64,000 bases of DNA from Odiellus spinosus (Eukaryota; Arthropoda; Arachnida; Opiliones; Phalangiidae), in assembly GCA_963920705.1 (NCBI GenBank), contig OY987237.1, positions 5,300,601-5,364,600 of the forward strand, read 5' to 3'. The stretch's first letter is position 1. Every line of letters begins with the position of its first letter. A program made the translations under genes and the position numbers. The notes under the pieces were generated by a model, which saw only the letters and a program-made list of their open reading frames with translations, searched no databases and was not told the origin of the DNA. This document shows positions 1-12,231 of the stretch, in pieces.

Positions 1-1713
1 GGGTCACTGTTCACCAATGTCCAAAGTTCTCCATGTCTTTCGATTAGACTTGACATTCTTTCATTCCGTCCATGTCCGAATCCGATTTTGGACACCCGGC
101 AACTCGCCCTGTCACAACCGTTCGTCCCTTAGTGGGGAGCTATAGTGACTATCAAAGGGATAGTGTAAAAGATACTTATAATAATTTTTCATTTGTTTTT
201 AAATTTATTCTTTCAAATTTATCCGAGTTTCCTCTTGAAATTAATTTTTATTTACTTGGTATATTTGTCAAGAGTTCGTAGCAATGCGTTACTTAAAAAG
301 CAAGATTTCTTTTCGATTAGTATTCTAGTAATAACCTTTGACTAATCATTGTCTGATTATAATATTTGAAACTGCACTAAGCTTAAAAATTCTTCATCAT
401 TTAAATTTATACATCAAGTTTATACTGGTTAGATAACAGTTCTTGAAATTGGTAATTTACATTGAAGTTATTTGATTTTAATTTATGGGTGATCGAAGTT
501 CACTCGTGGATAAATTTTGGGGGTCAACCATGAATTTGTTAAAAATATCTTGATATTCGTTTTGATCCCCCCTTTAAAACTAAAGAACACTTGGGAAAAG
601 GCACGCCGCTTCAACTAGGGGTCTTTTTCTCATCTCTCGAAGTCTACTTTAGGCTTTCGGATCTCTTCAGATCCCCGAGACGTTTTGTGACTCATTTCTA
701 GGAGGATTCGTTTTGATTCTGTCGCGAACCCAGACTTTTTCGCTATGTTCCCCGCAAAAGTCCCAACTGTTGGTTTTTACACTGAGTCACTCGGCTTCTT
801 AAGTTATATTCCGTCATCCGTTGGGACAATTTTGTCAGACGAACACGAGGGTCGAAGATAAGTTAGTCCAAAATCGATGTTTTTTTTTTTCTTTCCTAGT
901 ACAAGAGGAAGGTCAATATGAGTAGCAATGTAAAACGCTTTGATCATGTCCCTTTTCATCATTTTGCGTTACCTAACTATTTAAAAAAAAAATCCCTTTT
1001 AGCCACGTGGTTCATTTTGACAGCATAACCCTTTGAATCTATTTTCCTTATTTTAAAATAGTTTGACCACTACCTCTTGGATTATTTTAATCCCTTATCT
1101 TTTTGTGTTACCTAACTACTGTAAAGAAGATCCCTTTCAACCACATTTTGATTATCTTTTAACGTTGCTTATTAACTTATTTTCCCTATTTAAAACAGTC
1201 TGGAAATTACCCCTAAGTTATTATTATCTCATTGTCTATTTTACGACTATCGCTACCATTACAAAACTTTTCTCTATTTTGACTAGGTTTTAATTATATT
1301 TTCCCTTTAGAAATCCTTTTGTGGCGTAATTCTAATTTATTTATCAAGTTTTGTTGTGTACGTTTAAATTCCTTAATACAATCTAAATTTATGGCCTATT
1401 TATATTCAAAATTTATGCAGTAAGTCTGGCATAATATTGGGAAGTTGTTGTATCCCATAGGATTTGAATCCAATTTCCCCGCAATAGATTAGGACCAAAT
1501 TTAAATTTAACTCTATGGTTATTTGAATATTTATTTTAGCATACAGGGATTAGTGTTAATATCAAAAGTATTTCACTTTATTCCGTAAAAGTAAACAACG
1601 CCCCGTAGCTTAATACTATCAGCAAAGGGCCGGTACAAGCCCATCACTTAAAACTAACCAAAAAAGTCATCACCCCTGTCTGGCTCGAGTGATTTGGACT
1701 TTTCCTCGGTATT
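1..1713. other. AT-rich DNA without recognisable genes
   Basis: No exon-like open stretch, signal peptide or known motif was recognised on either strand. The short open frames near 72-281 and 1063-1293 have biased AT-rich composition and match no family I know. The palindrome GGATTTGAATCC near 1460 resembles a tRNA B box, but no cloverleaf surrounds it. Confidence 0.5.
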
Positions 1714-1725
1714 TTGAGTCTTAAG

Positions 1726-1932
1726 GGAGGGGCGGAATTCAGGCGGGCCGCGCTTGTCTATATTGTCTTCTCCAACTCCGGAATTTCTCCAAAAAGTGGC
1801 GCTTCCGATTTCATTATTTACACCGACGGCGGCCCGCTAGAGTGTCTCGAATCAGAATCTGGCGGTACATTTACCTGGACCTTTGCTGACAGTGTTAAGC
1901 TATATGGGGCGTCGTGTACTTTTATGGAATAA
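1726..1932 (+). CDS. Possible 3'-terminal exon of an unknown protein
   Basis: An open frame ends at the TAA at 1930-1932. It is GC-richer than its surroundings and uses mixed codons, like the BTB gene downstream. The translation has hydrophobic and acidic stretches such as ASDFIIYTDGG and GGTFTWTFADSVK, which look more like a folded secreted or lectin-like domain than random AT-rich translation. AATAAA overlaps the stop at about 1928-1933, and another lies near 2014. A splice acceptor is possible around 1720-1726 but is not compelling, and no upstream exon was found. I do not recognise the family. The stretch could be chance or a relic of a mobile element. Confidence 0.25.
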   Translation, partial: GGAEFRRAALVYIVFSNSGISPKSGASDFIIYTDGGPLECLESESGGTFTWTFADSVKLYGASCTFME

Positions 1933-2750
1933 AGTGATTGAATGTTGTAAGGATAGTTTTAATTCGTTGTATTTAAAGTTTCCATTTACTTTCCAACCCA
2001 ATCTCGTCTAGTTTAAATAAATGCAAATATAATCATTATTAGTACAAACAAAAGTTCATAACTGGAATAAGTTACGAAGTTTTCGAAAGTTTCGTTGAAA
2101 ATGGTTTAGTTTTCAGCTAATTAAAAACTATAGTATACGCCTATTATTATATCTTCAATCTTTTGATTGGATTTTGGTTTCTATAAGAGGTAATTAGCGA
2201 GGTAATTGACTTGAGCGAATACGTGACCAAACTATTCTCTATCGTTTCTCGTTTATCTGGAATTCAAAGACAGTTTAACGAGAACGTTATTCTGAAAATG
2301 AGCTTTGTTGGTACCAATAGTTTAGTTTAAATCTTTCTTTAAAGACTCTAGGAACTGTTTAATAATTAAAAGATACAGCTTCGAGAAAGGCGAATTCAGG
2401 AGTTAAGGAAATAACTCAATTGATTCTCGATTTAGAACAGTTGCACTTGAAACATTTTCAAGAAAGGGTGCTAGATAGAGAGAGAGTGACGTATAGGTAT
2501 GTTGGATTGTAAAAGCTTAATGGGACCAGGAAACCTGTTTTCAAAATGTAAAATAATTTTTAATTTAGATCAATTCATTTGAAATAAATCTTCAAATATA
2601 TGTCATTTCGAAATATCAATATTAATCTATTAAAATCAATGAAAAAAAATAAATATATTTAATTTTCAAAAGAATTCAATGCCCAATTACCATTAAAGTT
2701 GAGTTTCCATTAAATTAAAGATTCTCGCGCAATCTAGGCGTCCGCTCTAT
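1933..2750. other. AT-rich non-coding DNA
   Basis: Nothing coding or structured was recognised. There is a short GA-rich run near 2476-2488. Confidence 0.5.
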
Positions 2751-2756
2751 CAGAGT

Positions 2757-2783
2757 GTAGCCATGGCAACTTTCGCGCCAAAA
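2757..2783. promoter_or_regulatory. X-box and E2F-like site pair in a CpG-richer patch
   Basis: GTAGCCATGGCAAC (2757-2770) fits the RFX X-box consensus GTNRCC-N0-3-RGYAAC. It is followed at once by TTTCGCGCC (2771-2779), which fits the E2F consensus. The surrounding 2725-2800 is richer in CpG than the AT-rich flanks, as expected of a promoter. No first exon was recognised on either strand. The consensus matches are seen directly; promoter function is inferred. Confidence 0.35.
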
Positions 2784-2799
2784 ACGCGCGACTTCAACG

Positions 2800-5700
2800 T
2801 TCTTTACTTTCAAACGGAATTAGGCCCGAATTAGGCTTAGCGTAAAATCAACCAGAATGGGCTTTTCCGCGTGTGAAAGTGAATCCTTTTATCGGTAATA
2901 GCTAAAATGAAATCGTTTTCGATTCGATAAGCCATTTATTATAGTTATTGTTTATTTATAAGTAAATATTTGGAAATTAACTGGTCAAATCGCCTTTTGA
3001 TTAACTCGTTAAGCTCACTCGTTGGTCAATGAGTTGTATTTGTGAATCTATTTTTGACACCAGGTAGGTCCATTTATTACCAAAATTTAACGCTATTTTC
3101 TGCCCTAAAACAGTTTAATCTTGAAATTCTCGAAAACATGTTTCTTGGTCCCTTTAAGTTACGAAACTCTCTACTACCGCATCTCCCACCTTTCTCTCTC
3201 TCTCTTTTCTACCTTTATTTAATTAACTCTGCTCGCTTTAAACTTCATTAACTCCGTGGGGAAAATCAATCCTATATTTAACGTAAGAGAAAATTTTGTC
3301 TCAAGTAGAAGATGCCTTGAACATATCATAGTTAAATTTCATGACTGTTTAAAGTGCGAGTCTGGTGGGGAGAATGCAACCATATACTCGTAACTCTATC
3401 ATTCAATTTTGGACCTTAGAATTTTCTAAATGTTTCTTCAACACTCAGCTTCTTAATATATCTGTGGCTACCAACTATTGTGCAAAATAAATATTATTAA
3501 TTCTTTAGTCAACGACTAAACATTACTAAAAAAGTGAGTTATTAATTACTAATTTTCACGAGACTCGTCCTTTGACTAAAACCGAGTGATTAGTACGTGG
3601 GAATTTTTATTATATTGTATTCTCTCTGTGAGATGAGCTTGTCTTTAGTCTCGTTCGTTGTTTAACTTTGCCCTTTATATAGGAAATAAGAGTTTCAAAC
3701 TGGGCGTGTACCTTGTTTGCCGCGATTTTTCGAAGCCTTCATAAATTGTCGAGTACGGAGCTCGGTATATATGATGGCGAAACTGTACTCGAAAAGGAAA
3801 AGCTTGTTAAAGAATCGTTTCCGCCCTTAGCTCGATCGTTTTCCCTTTCGGCCAATGTCCATTAGCGATATTAATCTAACCGGATTTCATTTCGAGCTCA
3901 AATAAGCACCAAACCATTTACGCTAATAGAAACGTTAGTTTCATTTTTGTTCCAAGCAGTGATTCTTACCGTTTTAAAGGAACGTTGAAGGGTTATTTTT
4001 TTCATCTTAAATGTTGGTTTTAATTTTAATATGGACTGTTACATGGCCTTAAATCAGTGGCGTAGCGACGGGGGGACAAAAACCAGCGTCTGTGAGATGG
4101 GCCCTTACGAGCGCTTGAAGTCTTGAACGGGGCCTTCGTCTTTCGTGGCGGCCTATTAAAAAATGGAATAAATTTTCTTGAAAGTATATAATGAGTTTAG
4201 GTCATAGAAACTCACGGTTTTGGGAATTAAAGTACCAATTTCGTTAAGGGCAACTTTAAAAAGAAATGAATTGGTCGTATCTAGGTTTATTGGCGTCATT
4301 TCGCTTATTTTTTACTCCCAGCTTGCTTTCTATTTGTTTAGCGAATAAAACTTGAAATGCAAATAATTCATAAGAGACGAATTTCAACGCCGTGTTATAT
4401 CTTTTCACAAAACCCAAATCCTTTTACTTCCCCTTTAAGATTTTAGCTACGCATTCCATCCTCCCTTTGGCAATCGCTTTAAGCTCTTTACGGAATGATT
4501 GCTTGTAACGTTTAAACTCGAATACTTTCGATGCCTCAAACCACGCAGTTTCGAAACTATCGCTCGGCTGAAACTTAATTTTTAATTTGCCGTTAAGAAA
4601 ACTTTTCCTTTGCCCTTGTCTGTTTACCGAACTAAGTAAAGAATGTGTCTCTCGCTTCGCGAAAAGAATCGAGGAAGGGACGCTCGAGGAAAAGTCTATT
4701 TTTTGACGGCTTTTCGAAGTCTTCGATCGAAATTCCACGCGGCCAATTGAAGCTTGCAGCGTGTTCCGAGTGTTACCCCTTATAAGTAACTATTCCATAA
4801 CTTTGCCATTTGATTTTGACTATATGGTGTATATAGCTATATGGCGACAATGACTGTCTCTGTATGGCGCTGAATTTTGCGATTCAGGGAGAAGTTGGGG
4901 TAGGCCAGGGTAGGTTAGGTTCTTCTTCCTGATCGTTCGTCTCTGTCTAGTGCCGCGTGATTAATGAGGTGACGTTCTCTTCTGTCCCCTTCTTCCTAGC
5001 TTTTCCTATACTCTGATCTACTCTGTATTGTACCGAACTATACCATGGTAGGGCGTCAGCAAGAGGTATTTGTTAGAGTTTTCAACATGAACAAAACGCC
5101 GCTTTCAATCAAAAATGTCGTAAATTCGAAAAGTTGTTATTTTTCGATATTAACATGTTGGCTAAAGACATAAACGCCACGTAAATACCACCGGTGAGCC
5201 AAAAACATATTTATGGGGGGTTACGTAAGTTACTTTTGATGCGTATTCAAAAAAGTCAAGCCCCGAGAATGTTTTTTCGCTAGGTTTGCACGTGACTGGT
5301 TTCTGGACTGCACGAAGATACCCCATTCTCCCCAAACATTTCTTGACCAAACATTGTGGTTTCCTCAACGACATCAGAACCACGTTTTGAATTCATTCCC
5401 AAAGCTAAACTCGATAAAAGTCGTACGTGTTCAACAAATTTAAGTGTGTTGGCCTCCTAACACCCACTAAACGTTCTAATTTGGGGTTAAAGCGTAGGCA
5501 ATATTTCATTACACTTGTACCGTACCCAGAACGAATTGTAGCCCATAAGCAACCTGAAAGAGACTACTTCAGTCAGTAACCTCTGCTAATTTATCATAAA
5601 ACGGCGTCTGCTTATTTATTGCCTTCGTGTCACCACGGCCAAATTAGATCAGCCCCTCCGACCATCTAAGTTGGCCTTGGTAAGGTGGGCCAGAAAAAAG

Positions 5701-6720
5701 CAGTGACCATTTTTATCGTAAAGTATGCAAGGATAATACCAGAGGCTAAACTATTTCTCAACCATCTTGTACGGATTTGAAATAATTTAATAAGTTACGT
5801 GACATCACCATTATAATTTCAGCTTAATACCGTACTGAAAATAAAGGATTCAAATTATTTATTTAAAAGTTAAACCAGGATTTAACGGCGTGACTTTGCC
5901 TCATGCCGAAGACCTTAGGTTTTTTATATTTAATGAAATCACAAGCGGTGGTCTCGAGATGTTAATTTATTTGACGATGTGTTTAAGAATTGTATATTTC
6001 TGACTTAAAATTTATGTCATACGTTAATTTATAAAATAAAGTACGTAGTTACGACAGTTTGGCACTAAGATAGCAAACTGTTATATCTTTATGATTATGT
6101 TCTTCTAGAGGCGTAGCTTCATAAATGATGAAAACTTCAACTGACTTCTTAGGAAGCCGAGCAAGCTTGCTACCGTTCGCTTCATCTCACACCCCTAAAA
6201 ATACGCCAATGTAACCAAAAAGATAGACCATTCGACGCCTCGGTTTCGCGCCCTTGTTGTATTATTTTCTAGCTTCAATAGTGACAGTCTCTGTTGTCAG
6301 TATTTCAGTCCCAAAACAGGCCTGGATCCGCGAATTGAAGCGTACTGTCAACGCCGTGTGACTATTACGTTCGTATCGTTCGCGGCAGAGCCTGAGCTGC
6401 CACTGATAGTAGTCTTGGGTTTTTTTTTTGATGAAGAGAGAGACTATAGCTAGATTAAAGAGTACCAGCTTGATGGGTGCGAGCTTGGGTCTCTGTCCCG
6501 TTTTTACACTTCATTGGGTTCTATTAAATGCAGTGTCAAGATTTAGCTCTACGACTTGTAAGCAATCTAGAAGTTAAGCCTATTTGGAAGTCTCCAAGAT
6601 GGACCGTATTCAATAATACTTCCTCTTCATTTTGATTATGGCTCCCGTTGTTTCTGTAATTCCCATAATATCCTAAATATTTATTGTGTCCTTTTTTTGT
6701 TTTTCAATTTTGATTACTTT
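2800..6720. other. Long non-coding stretch upstream of the BTB gene
   Basis: No exon could be supported. I looked here for the missing first half of the BTB domain (a DVxF...H(A/K)xxL pattern) and did not find it. Open frames on the minus strand at 4424-4738 (104 codons) and 5162-5383 show no recognisable domain. An initiator-like TTTCAGTCC near 6303 lies in a slightly GC-richer patch and could mark a transcription start. Confidence 0.45.
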
Positions 6721-6724
6721 GCAA

Positions 6725-6820
6725 ACTCTACCAATTGAGCTAACACGATTGCTCAACTGGTAGAGTGACTGTCCTGTAGGTGGAAGGTCACGGGTGGTGA
6801 CAACTAGAATTTTGTACATA
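6725..6820. repeat. tRNA-like A boxes in inverted orientation (pseudo-tRNA or SINE-derived foldback)
   Basis: ACTCTACCAATTGAGC (6725-6740) and GCTCAACTGGTAGAGT (6751-6766) are inverted copies with one mismatch and a 10-nt spacer. Each reads as the D-arm/A-box segment of a tRNA (TAGCTCAnYGGTAGAG). The plus-strand copy continues with GTCCTGTAGGTGGAAGGTCA, resembling an anticodon arm and variable region, but the B box (GGGTGGTGAC) is degenerate. The anticodon stem and acceptor stem are not convincing, so this is a tRNA-derived relic rather than a working tRNA. Confidence 0.4.
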
Positions 6821-6944
6821 CTAATACGTAACGAATCAGAAAACTCTCCTAACTGATTTCGTGTTTACTGTTACTTTCCGCTCAGAGCTAAAACACTTTC
6901 AATTACAGTTCCTTCTTCAAATGTAGAGGAAGATACTGTCATTT

Positions 6945-7488
6945 TTGATATTCCACGAACGCTTTCTCGCTTCGGTTTCATTTGTTTTTGAGAGAAAACT
7001 AGTTCGGAAATTTCCGCGTTCGGGTGATAATGGAAAAGCGCGAGACTATCTGATTCGGATCAGAATCCATAGTATTCATTTTATTTCTTGGAGTCGATAC
7101 CCGCGAGGCTCTGGTAGCGCTTACTAGCAACCTAGCTTTCTTTCGTTCTTCCTTCAACATCGTCCCACTGAATCAAATACTATAAACGGAAAAGAGAAGA
7201 GAATTTTCATCGTTGCGGCGTTGGGTGGGCCGCTTCCTAAATTCAGGAAGCCCGGGGCTTAGCCTCGCGAGCTTCTTCCCTTTCCGTCCCCAGGGCCGCT
7301 GCGGGATTTCCCGCTCTACCGGTGATGGGATTAGCCGATGGGGTTTTGCAACTAGGTATAGAGCGCAGCCTATCGCGCCTTCCCCGCTTATTTATATGAA
7401 GCAAAAAGAGTTGGCCTCATGCCCAATCCAAAAAAAAAAAAAACCTCATCATGGTTTTAAAATTTTGCTTTTCGATTTTCATTTGCAG
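6945..7488. other. Region before the first recognised BTB exon, with a GC-rich island
   Basis: 7210-7390 is clearly GC-richer than its flanks and contains the near-palindrome CTTCCTAAATTCAGGAAG. It is open in one plus frame (7213-7521), but the translation is Arg/Gly/Pro-rich and resembles no BTB N-terminus. A normal polypyrimidine tract and AG end at 7488, so this stretch is read here as intron or 5' region. Confidence 0.4.
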
Positions 7489-9208
7489 GTGTACAAGTTT
7501 TCAAAACGTGAAACGCGGTGAAGTATGCAAGGTACCCGGATCAACCGTTACCCCAGCACCTCCTGGATCCCCTACTCCCATTAGATTACCTCATTCTAGA
7601 GTGGACGTATTCAGGGACGTCTTGTTCTACGTTTATACTGGAAAAGTAAGTTCCCACGTTAACTCTATGACCTTTACTTAATCAGTATACTCTACTATCT
7701 CGTGGGCGATATTGGTCTTTATATCTAAATATTTTGCCATGGTCTGTTTTTCAGATTGCGCTGAAGGATACCGTTGTCTTTGAGACTCTAGCGGTGTCTC
7801 AGGAACTAGGTATCGAAGAATTACGTACGCGATGTGAAGAACACATAACCGCTACTATGTCCATTCACAACGCTTGCACCTTTCTGGCCGCGGCATTGGA
7901 AATAGACAACCGTTTACCCGCTGGCAGTAAAGGTGGACGTTCCTTCGTGGATAGATGTACCGCGTACATTGGTGAAAATGCGGTTGAATGTCTTAAAACA
8001 TCTGCCTTTTCCAACTTGCCTAAAAATGCTCTCGTTCACATCGTATCATCTGATTATGTAGAAACAAATACTTTTTTATTCCCCAATATGAACTGCGGAT
8101 ATAAAATGACAATTTTCAGTTGGCTTTGGAGGAAGAGGACGTATGGAGGGCTGTCTTAACCTGGGCAAAACATCAAGCTGGCGTTACGCAACCAACTGCC
8201 CATTGGACCGAAGAAGAAAGAGCCAGAATATCTCAGGTAAATATTACCCTTAAATCGTACTATGTCTCCCAGGATCAAAAGCTAACTGTTCTTTCTGTAC
8301 CGGTCAGCAACTAGCCGGGGTCATCAACCACGTGAGACTTTTACTGATAGACAGTCAGGTCTTTGCCGAAGAGGTTGAACCTACAGGAGCAGTGCCCATG
8401 GAACTGTCATTGGAACGTTACCGTTTCGCCGCGCTACCTAGCAAGTTTGCCCAAGCCGAGGACAAGAAGATACAACCCAGGACATCGTTAAAGTTCTTTC
8501 AGGGATCGCAATTACTGAACGGAGAGAAGTTGCAGTTGCAACGGGTTCTGAATGACTGGTACGGTAACTCGAAACAAATGTGGAGGTTACTGTATAGGGC
8601 TTCCACTCATGGGTATTCGGCGGAGGCTTTTCATTCGCATTGTGACGGACACGCGCCTACATTCGTCATAATACTGGTAATTCAATCTTAAGTCATTTGC
8701 AATTATTTTTCTTAGATTGTACCATTTTTATCTAGAAGTGTCAATGTTATTTTAATTTTATTTTTAACCTCACGTTTAAGGGTCAACACGGGGAACTTTG
8801 CGGTGGATTTAGCGACGTTCCTTGGGGCAAGACTAATGGTCGTGGTGGATACGCACCTTCCGAAAAGGCTTTCTTGTTCACGTTAATTAACAACGCGGAC
8901 ATTCCTCCAACCAAATTTGACGTCATGAAGAAATTATTCGCAATTGCCCAACATCCAGCGTACGTTGAATACGTTTCGAAGCTATTCAATTATAACATAT
9001 AATAATAATATTTGTTTCCAATAGGTATGGTCCTATCTTCGGTGCTGGTGCCGATTTGTGCGTATCGAGTAATTGCAACACCAACATGGACAGTTATTCG
9101 AATTTGCCTCATTCCTACGATGGTGAAAATGCGTCAAGTACCTTACTTATGGGTCGCTATAATTTCACCGTCGTCGATTACGAAGTGTTTTTACCCATGA
9201 ATAAGTGA
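7489..9208 (+). CDS. BTB-BACK-TLDc domain protein (5' end not found)
   Basis: Six exons join in frame: 7489-7645, 7755-8057, 8120-8236, 8308-8676, 8781-8959 and 9025-9208 (TGA at 9206-9208). They give 435 residues plus one split 5' codon. All introns are GT-AG; the donor at 8058 (GTAGAA) is weak. Residues 1-52 end in VFRDVLFYVYTGK, the final helices of a BTB fold. Residues 53-195 match the BACK domain, with LPKNALVHIVSSDY followed by EEEDVWRAVLTWAKH. From about residue 255 to the end lies a complete TLDc domain: FHSHCDGHAPT, GELCGGFSDVPWG, SEKAFLFTLIN, YGPIFGAGADLCV, MDSYSNLPHSY and VVDYEVF. BTB-BACK proteins usually bind Cul3 or self-associate, and TLDc domains are linked to oxidative-stress protection and V-ATPase binding, so a stress-linked adaptor is an inference. 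The first half of the BTB domain must lie in an exon I could not find, or is lost. Confidence 0.85.
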
Positions 9209-9555
9209 AAATTGTCACAATAGAATAGGTAAGATACGTGTCTAATCGGTATTCAACGTAAACACATCCATTAACATTTAACCTTGACTTACAACGAATT
9301 TTTTAAGTCTATTTTAATACGAAGTGTTTCGGTTAAATTTAAACCGAATGGTTAGGTGTGGATATACAATTATTAAGAGATTTACACGATTAAATCTAAA
9401 TGATATTTATCCCATTATTTAATGGTACCTAAATATGTACCAAAATTAAATTTTAAGCTAATTATTTTCAGCGCATAAAGTTAAATCTTCAAGATAATTA
9501 TAGCCCAGATCGTTTCAGAAACTATTTCTCACACTAGTACATTTTTTTTCACTGG
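9209..9555. other. 3' flank of the BTB gene
   Basis: This is AT-rich, with no exon recognised. No clear AATAAA follows within about 300 bp of the stop; the first good one is near 9733, inside the adjacent repeat. Confidence 0.4.
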
Positions 9556-10787
9556 CAGGGCTCCCAGAGTGCCCATAATACCTATAATTCCCAGGTGGTC
9601 CTATAATTCGTAAATTTATCCTATAAATGCCTATTTTTTTGCACTGAGAAATTAAAAAATCATGTGTATGTTAATTTTGGTTCGTGAAAGCTCGGTCAAA
9701 ATATACATTCAAAATTAGTTTGAAGTTTTCAATAAAACAAATCCCTACAGATTTCTCAACAGATCAGGGAGTTTTAATATTGTCCGTTAGACACCGTATT
9801 ACGTGGTTTTAACTTTCGTAAAATTTAGAGGTTTTATTCTAAAACTATTCATCAATTTAAATCCGTCATGAGTCTGGCTACACAATTTTGCGTCGTCTGC
9901 TTGTTTTTGAAAGTTCTTCACTCGCAGTCAACGGATGTTTAGTCCCGTTTTCAAAGTGTTTCGCGCGGTCTTAAAGTCTTATTTTACGATAATTAGTAAT
10001 ATTTAGCGTAAGTCCCGTCTATTTATTACAGTTTTGGTCATAATATTCGCTGGACTATCGAGAAATAAGTTTAAAACGGAATCTACGTGTTTTTGATGAG
10101 GCATTCAATCGGCGGATTACCCAGACTGTTCTCGTGACGGGATTTAAGTGCTATGGAATTTTGAAAAGCTACCTATTTCCTTAGTACTGTTTGGTGAGTG
10201 AATTTTAATCTAAACATTTTACGTTCGATTTTTGAATAGCGTGCCATATTATCTATTTCAATCGTGTGAATTACTCGGAAAGTAGGCTTAAAGGCCTAGG
10301 ATTACTTCTGCCTGTCACCCTGGAAACCATCCAGGCTTTCTCTTGCCTTGCTACCCAAAGGGGAAGCTCAGAAGGTGAGCCCACTTCCAGTGAAACACGC
10401 AGAAAAAATCCTAGGCCTTTAACAAGAATCCGTAGAGATCATGTGCTTAGATAGCTCGTCGTTATCTACGGCAAACGTTTTTAAAAGTGTTGGATTATAT
10501 ACCCAGGCCCATTTTTCTACCTTTTAGTTTTTTAGGGCCCACTTTCAAGAAATTCAGGGCCCTTTTCCTTCAATTTAGGGGCCCCTGTCAAATTTTCCAA
10601 GTAGACTACAGCCTACTTAGCCCGAGTGTGGCGTCACCACATCTCTTAAATATAATCCTATAAAACTCCAATATTTCATTAATTTAAACATGAAAAACTA
10701 ATATGATATAATTTTAGACCTATAAATATCCTAAAATTTTTGCATTTTGGACGTATAATACCTATCATATTTGGATCGGGAGCCCTG
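9556..10787. mobile_element. Degenerate CAGGG-ended element, possibly hAT-like
   Basis: The left end CAGGGCTCCCAGAG mirrors the right end GGGAGCCCTG. Both termini carry subterminal motifs of the type CCTATAATT or ATAATACCTAT. The flanks share ACTGG (9551-9555 and 10790-10794), but this is not a clean duplication. CAGGG termini are typical of hAT transposons. No transposase reading frame survives. A small TTAA-flanked element lies inside it. Confidence 0.45.
10292..10418. mobile_element. Short TTAA-flanked inverted-repeat element
   Basis: TTAAAGGCCTAGGATT (10288-10303) is perfectly mirrored by AATCCTAGGCCTTTAA (10407-10422). Each arm begins with TTAA, the target duplication used by piggyBac and Kolobok transposons. 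The core is about 125 bp. An open frame through it (10266-10454) is a consequence of its base composition. Confidence 0.6.
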
Positions 10788-11351
10788 ATACTGGTACTCT
10801 ATTAATCTATCTTAATCATCCATCATTATTAACTATACAAACTTGTATACTAATTAGATTTTTTCTTTTTGATAAGTGAGCTTAATTAAATCTATGAAAA
10901 CCAGCTGGAAACTATTAATGAAATATTAAATGTTTCACTCTATCGCGATCGTCCTATTGATTGGAAAGCCAGCTGGTTTGAACCATAGTCAAGTTATTGA
11001 TTAAACTAAGACAATGCCCTCTTTTAGGAGTTATTGCTTCGGTGGCGTTCAACTTCAAAAGTTTAATATTTAATCATTTAACGCGTTAATATAAAATTTA
11101 CTCCCGAGTACAGTATATCAAACTAATTAGCTATTTTGCTTTGAATTTCTTAGTGGAATGATCAATCGATTATAAAACTCAAAACCGCGTGTTAGGATCG
11201 TTTGTTAATTTCGTTAATATATTCTCGTAATCTCCTGATAAACATTTTCTTGAATCTCGTATGTTTTGCCATCATATACACCGGCTAATTTCAAATTAGT
11301 CGATTATTATTGGTCCTGACATCTTAGAAGAAATAACTGTCACCCCGAGAA
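10788..11351. other. AT-rich non-coding DNA
   Basis: Nothing was recognised apart from short AT-rich runs. Confidence 0.45.
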
Positions 11352-11358
11352 GGTAAAC

Positions 11359-11639
11359 CAAGGAGGATTAGACAAGGAGAAGAAATGTGGGGACGGCGCG
11401 GTTCCTACTGCGTCGGCCTAAACTCCCACTCTGGGAGAACGGGGGTAGAGACGTTTCGTGGTAAAATGTTGTCGCGTGGGTAAAACGAATCCTTTATGAG
11501 ACGCGCTAGCTAGCGACCACGTGACAACAGTTTACCTCGAGAATTTCCTATCCCCCCTTTCCACCCGAGTGGGAGGTTGGCTCTTCTCTCTCTAACTCAA
11601 CGCAGCCCCACATTTCCTCTCCTTGTCTAATCCTCCTTG
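11359..11639. mobile_element. Non-autonomous DNA element, family P1, copy a
   Basis: This 281-bp element has terminal inverted repeats of about 35 bp beginning CAAGGAGGATTAGACAAGGA. It is flanked by perfect 7-bp duplications GGTAAAC (11352-11358 and 11640-11646). The interior is partly palindromic, with GTTGTCGCGTGG facing CCACGTGACAAC. It has no coding capacity. The 7-bp duplication with CA...TG ends recalls P-superfamily elements such as Drosophila 1360/Hoppel. Confidence 0.85.
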
Positions 11640-11646
11640 GGTAAAC

Positions 11647-12231
11647 CTAGCTGTTAAATCTGATTAACCCGGTTACTTAAGCCTCGTCTGAAGAGACTGT
11701 TATGGTCCCACAATTTGAGTCATAGGACAATACTTGGGGTGGCTTTGCGAGTACAGGCAGTCGAAAACGCAATGGGGGGAGACAGGAATGGGGATTTAGG
11801 AGAACCGACCCGTTGCAGATACTGTACAACAGAACAACAGCTAGATTATACTTCCTGAACAGAGGATAACCCCCGCCCTATTCGGTTTTTGATTTAGTTT
11901 AACCATTAATTCGAAGCTTTATTTATTTATTTATTTTTAATATATATTGGGGAGAAAAAATTAACCTAGCAGCTCATACAATAAGTATCGGTGCTATAAA
12001 GATAACAAAATACTGTTATTCACCTCTTAAGCGTCGATGATAATATGTTTAAGTAACACTTATGAACAGTTCAAAATAATCAAACATGTATTTGGGTCAG
12101 CTTTAAAAATTAATTTGCATTTTTCGCTATCGATCATAAAATTCGATCGAAATAAAGTTAAACTAAATACGATTGATCAGTTATAATAATCATATAAAAG
12201 TTAAATATATAGTATTTTTTTCTGCTTTGCG
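11647..12231. other. 3' flank of the P450 cluster
   Basis: No gene was recognised. The stretch holds AT-rich DNA including an ATTT repeat near 11920-11936. It is the downstream side of the first P450, where its 3'-UTR should lie. Confidence 0.4.

Noticed and set aside
1455-1475. tRNA B-box-like GGATTTGAATCC
   Set aside because: No A box, stems or anticodon arm at tRNA spacing; a chance palindrome.
4424-4738. 104-codon minus ORF
   Set aside because: Ser/Lys-rich, with no domain, signal peptide or neighbouring exon; kept out for lack of support.
7213-7521. 102-codon plus ORF running into the first BTB exon
   Set aside because: The BTB exon is read in a different frame from 7489, and a normal acceptor ends at 7488; the upstream translation is not BTB-like.
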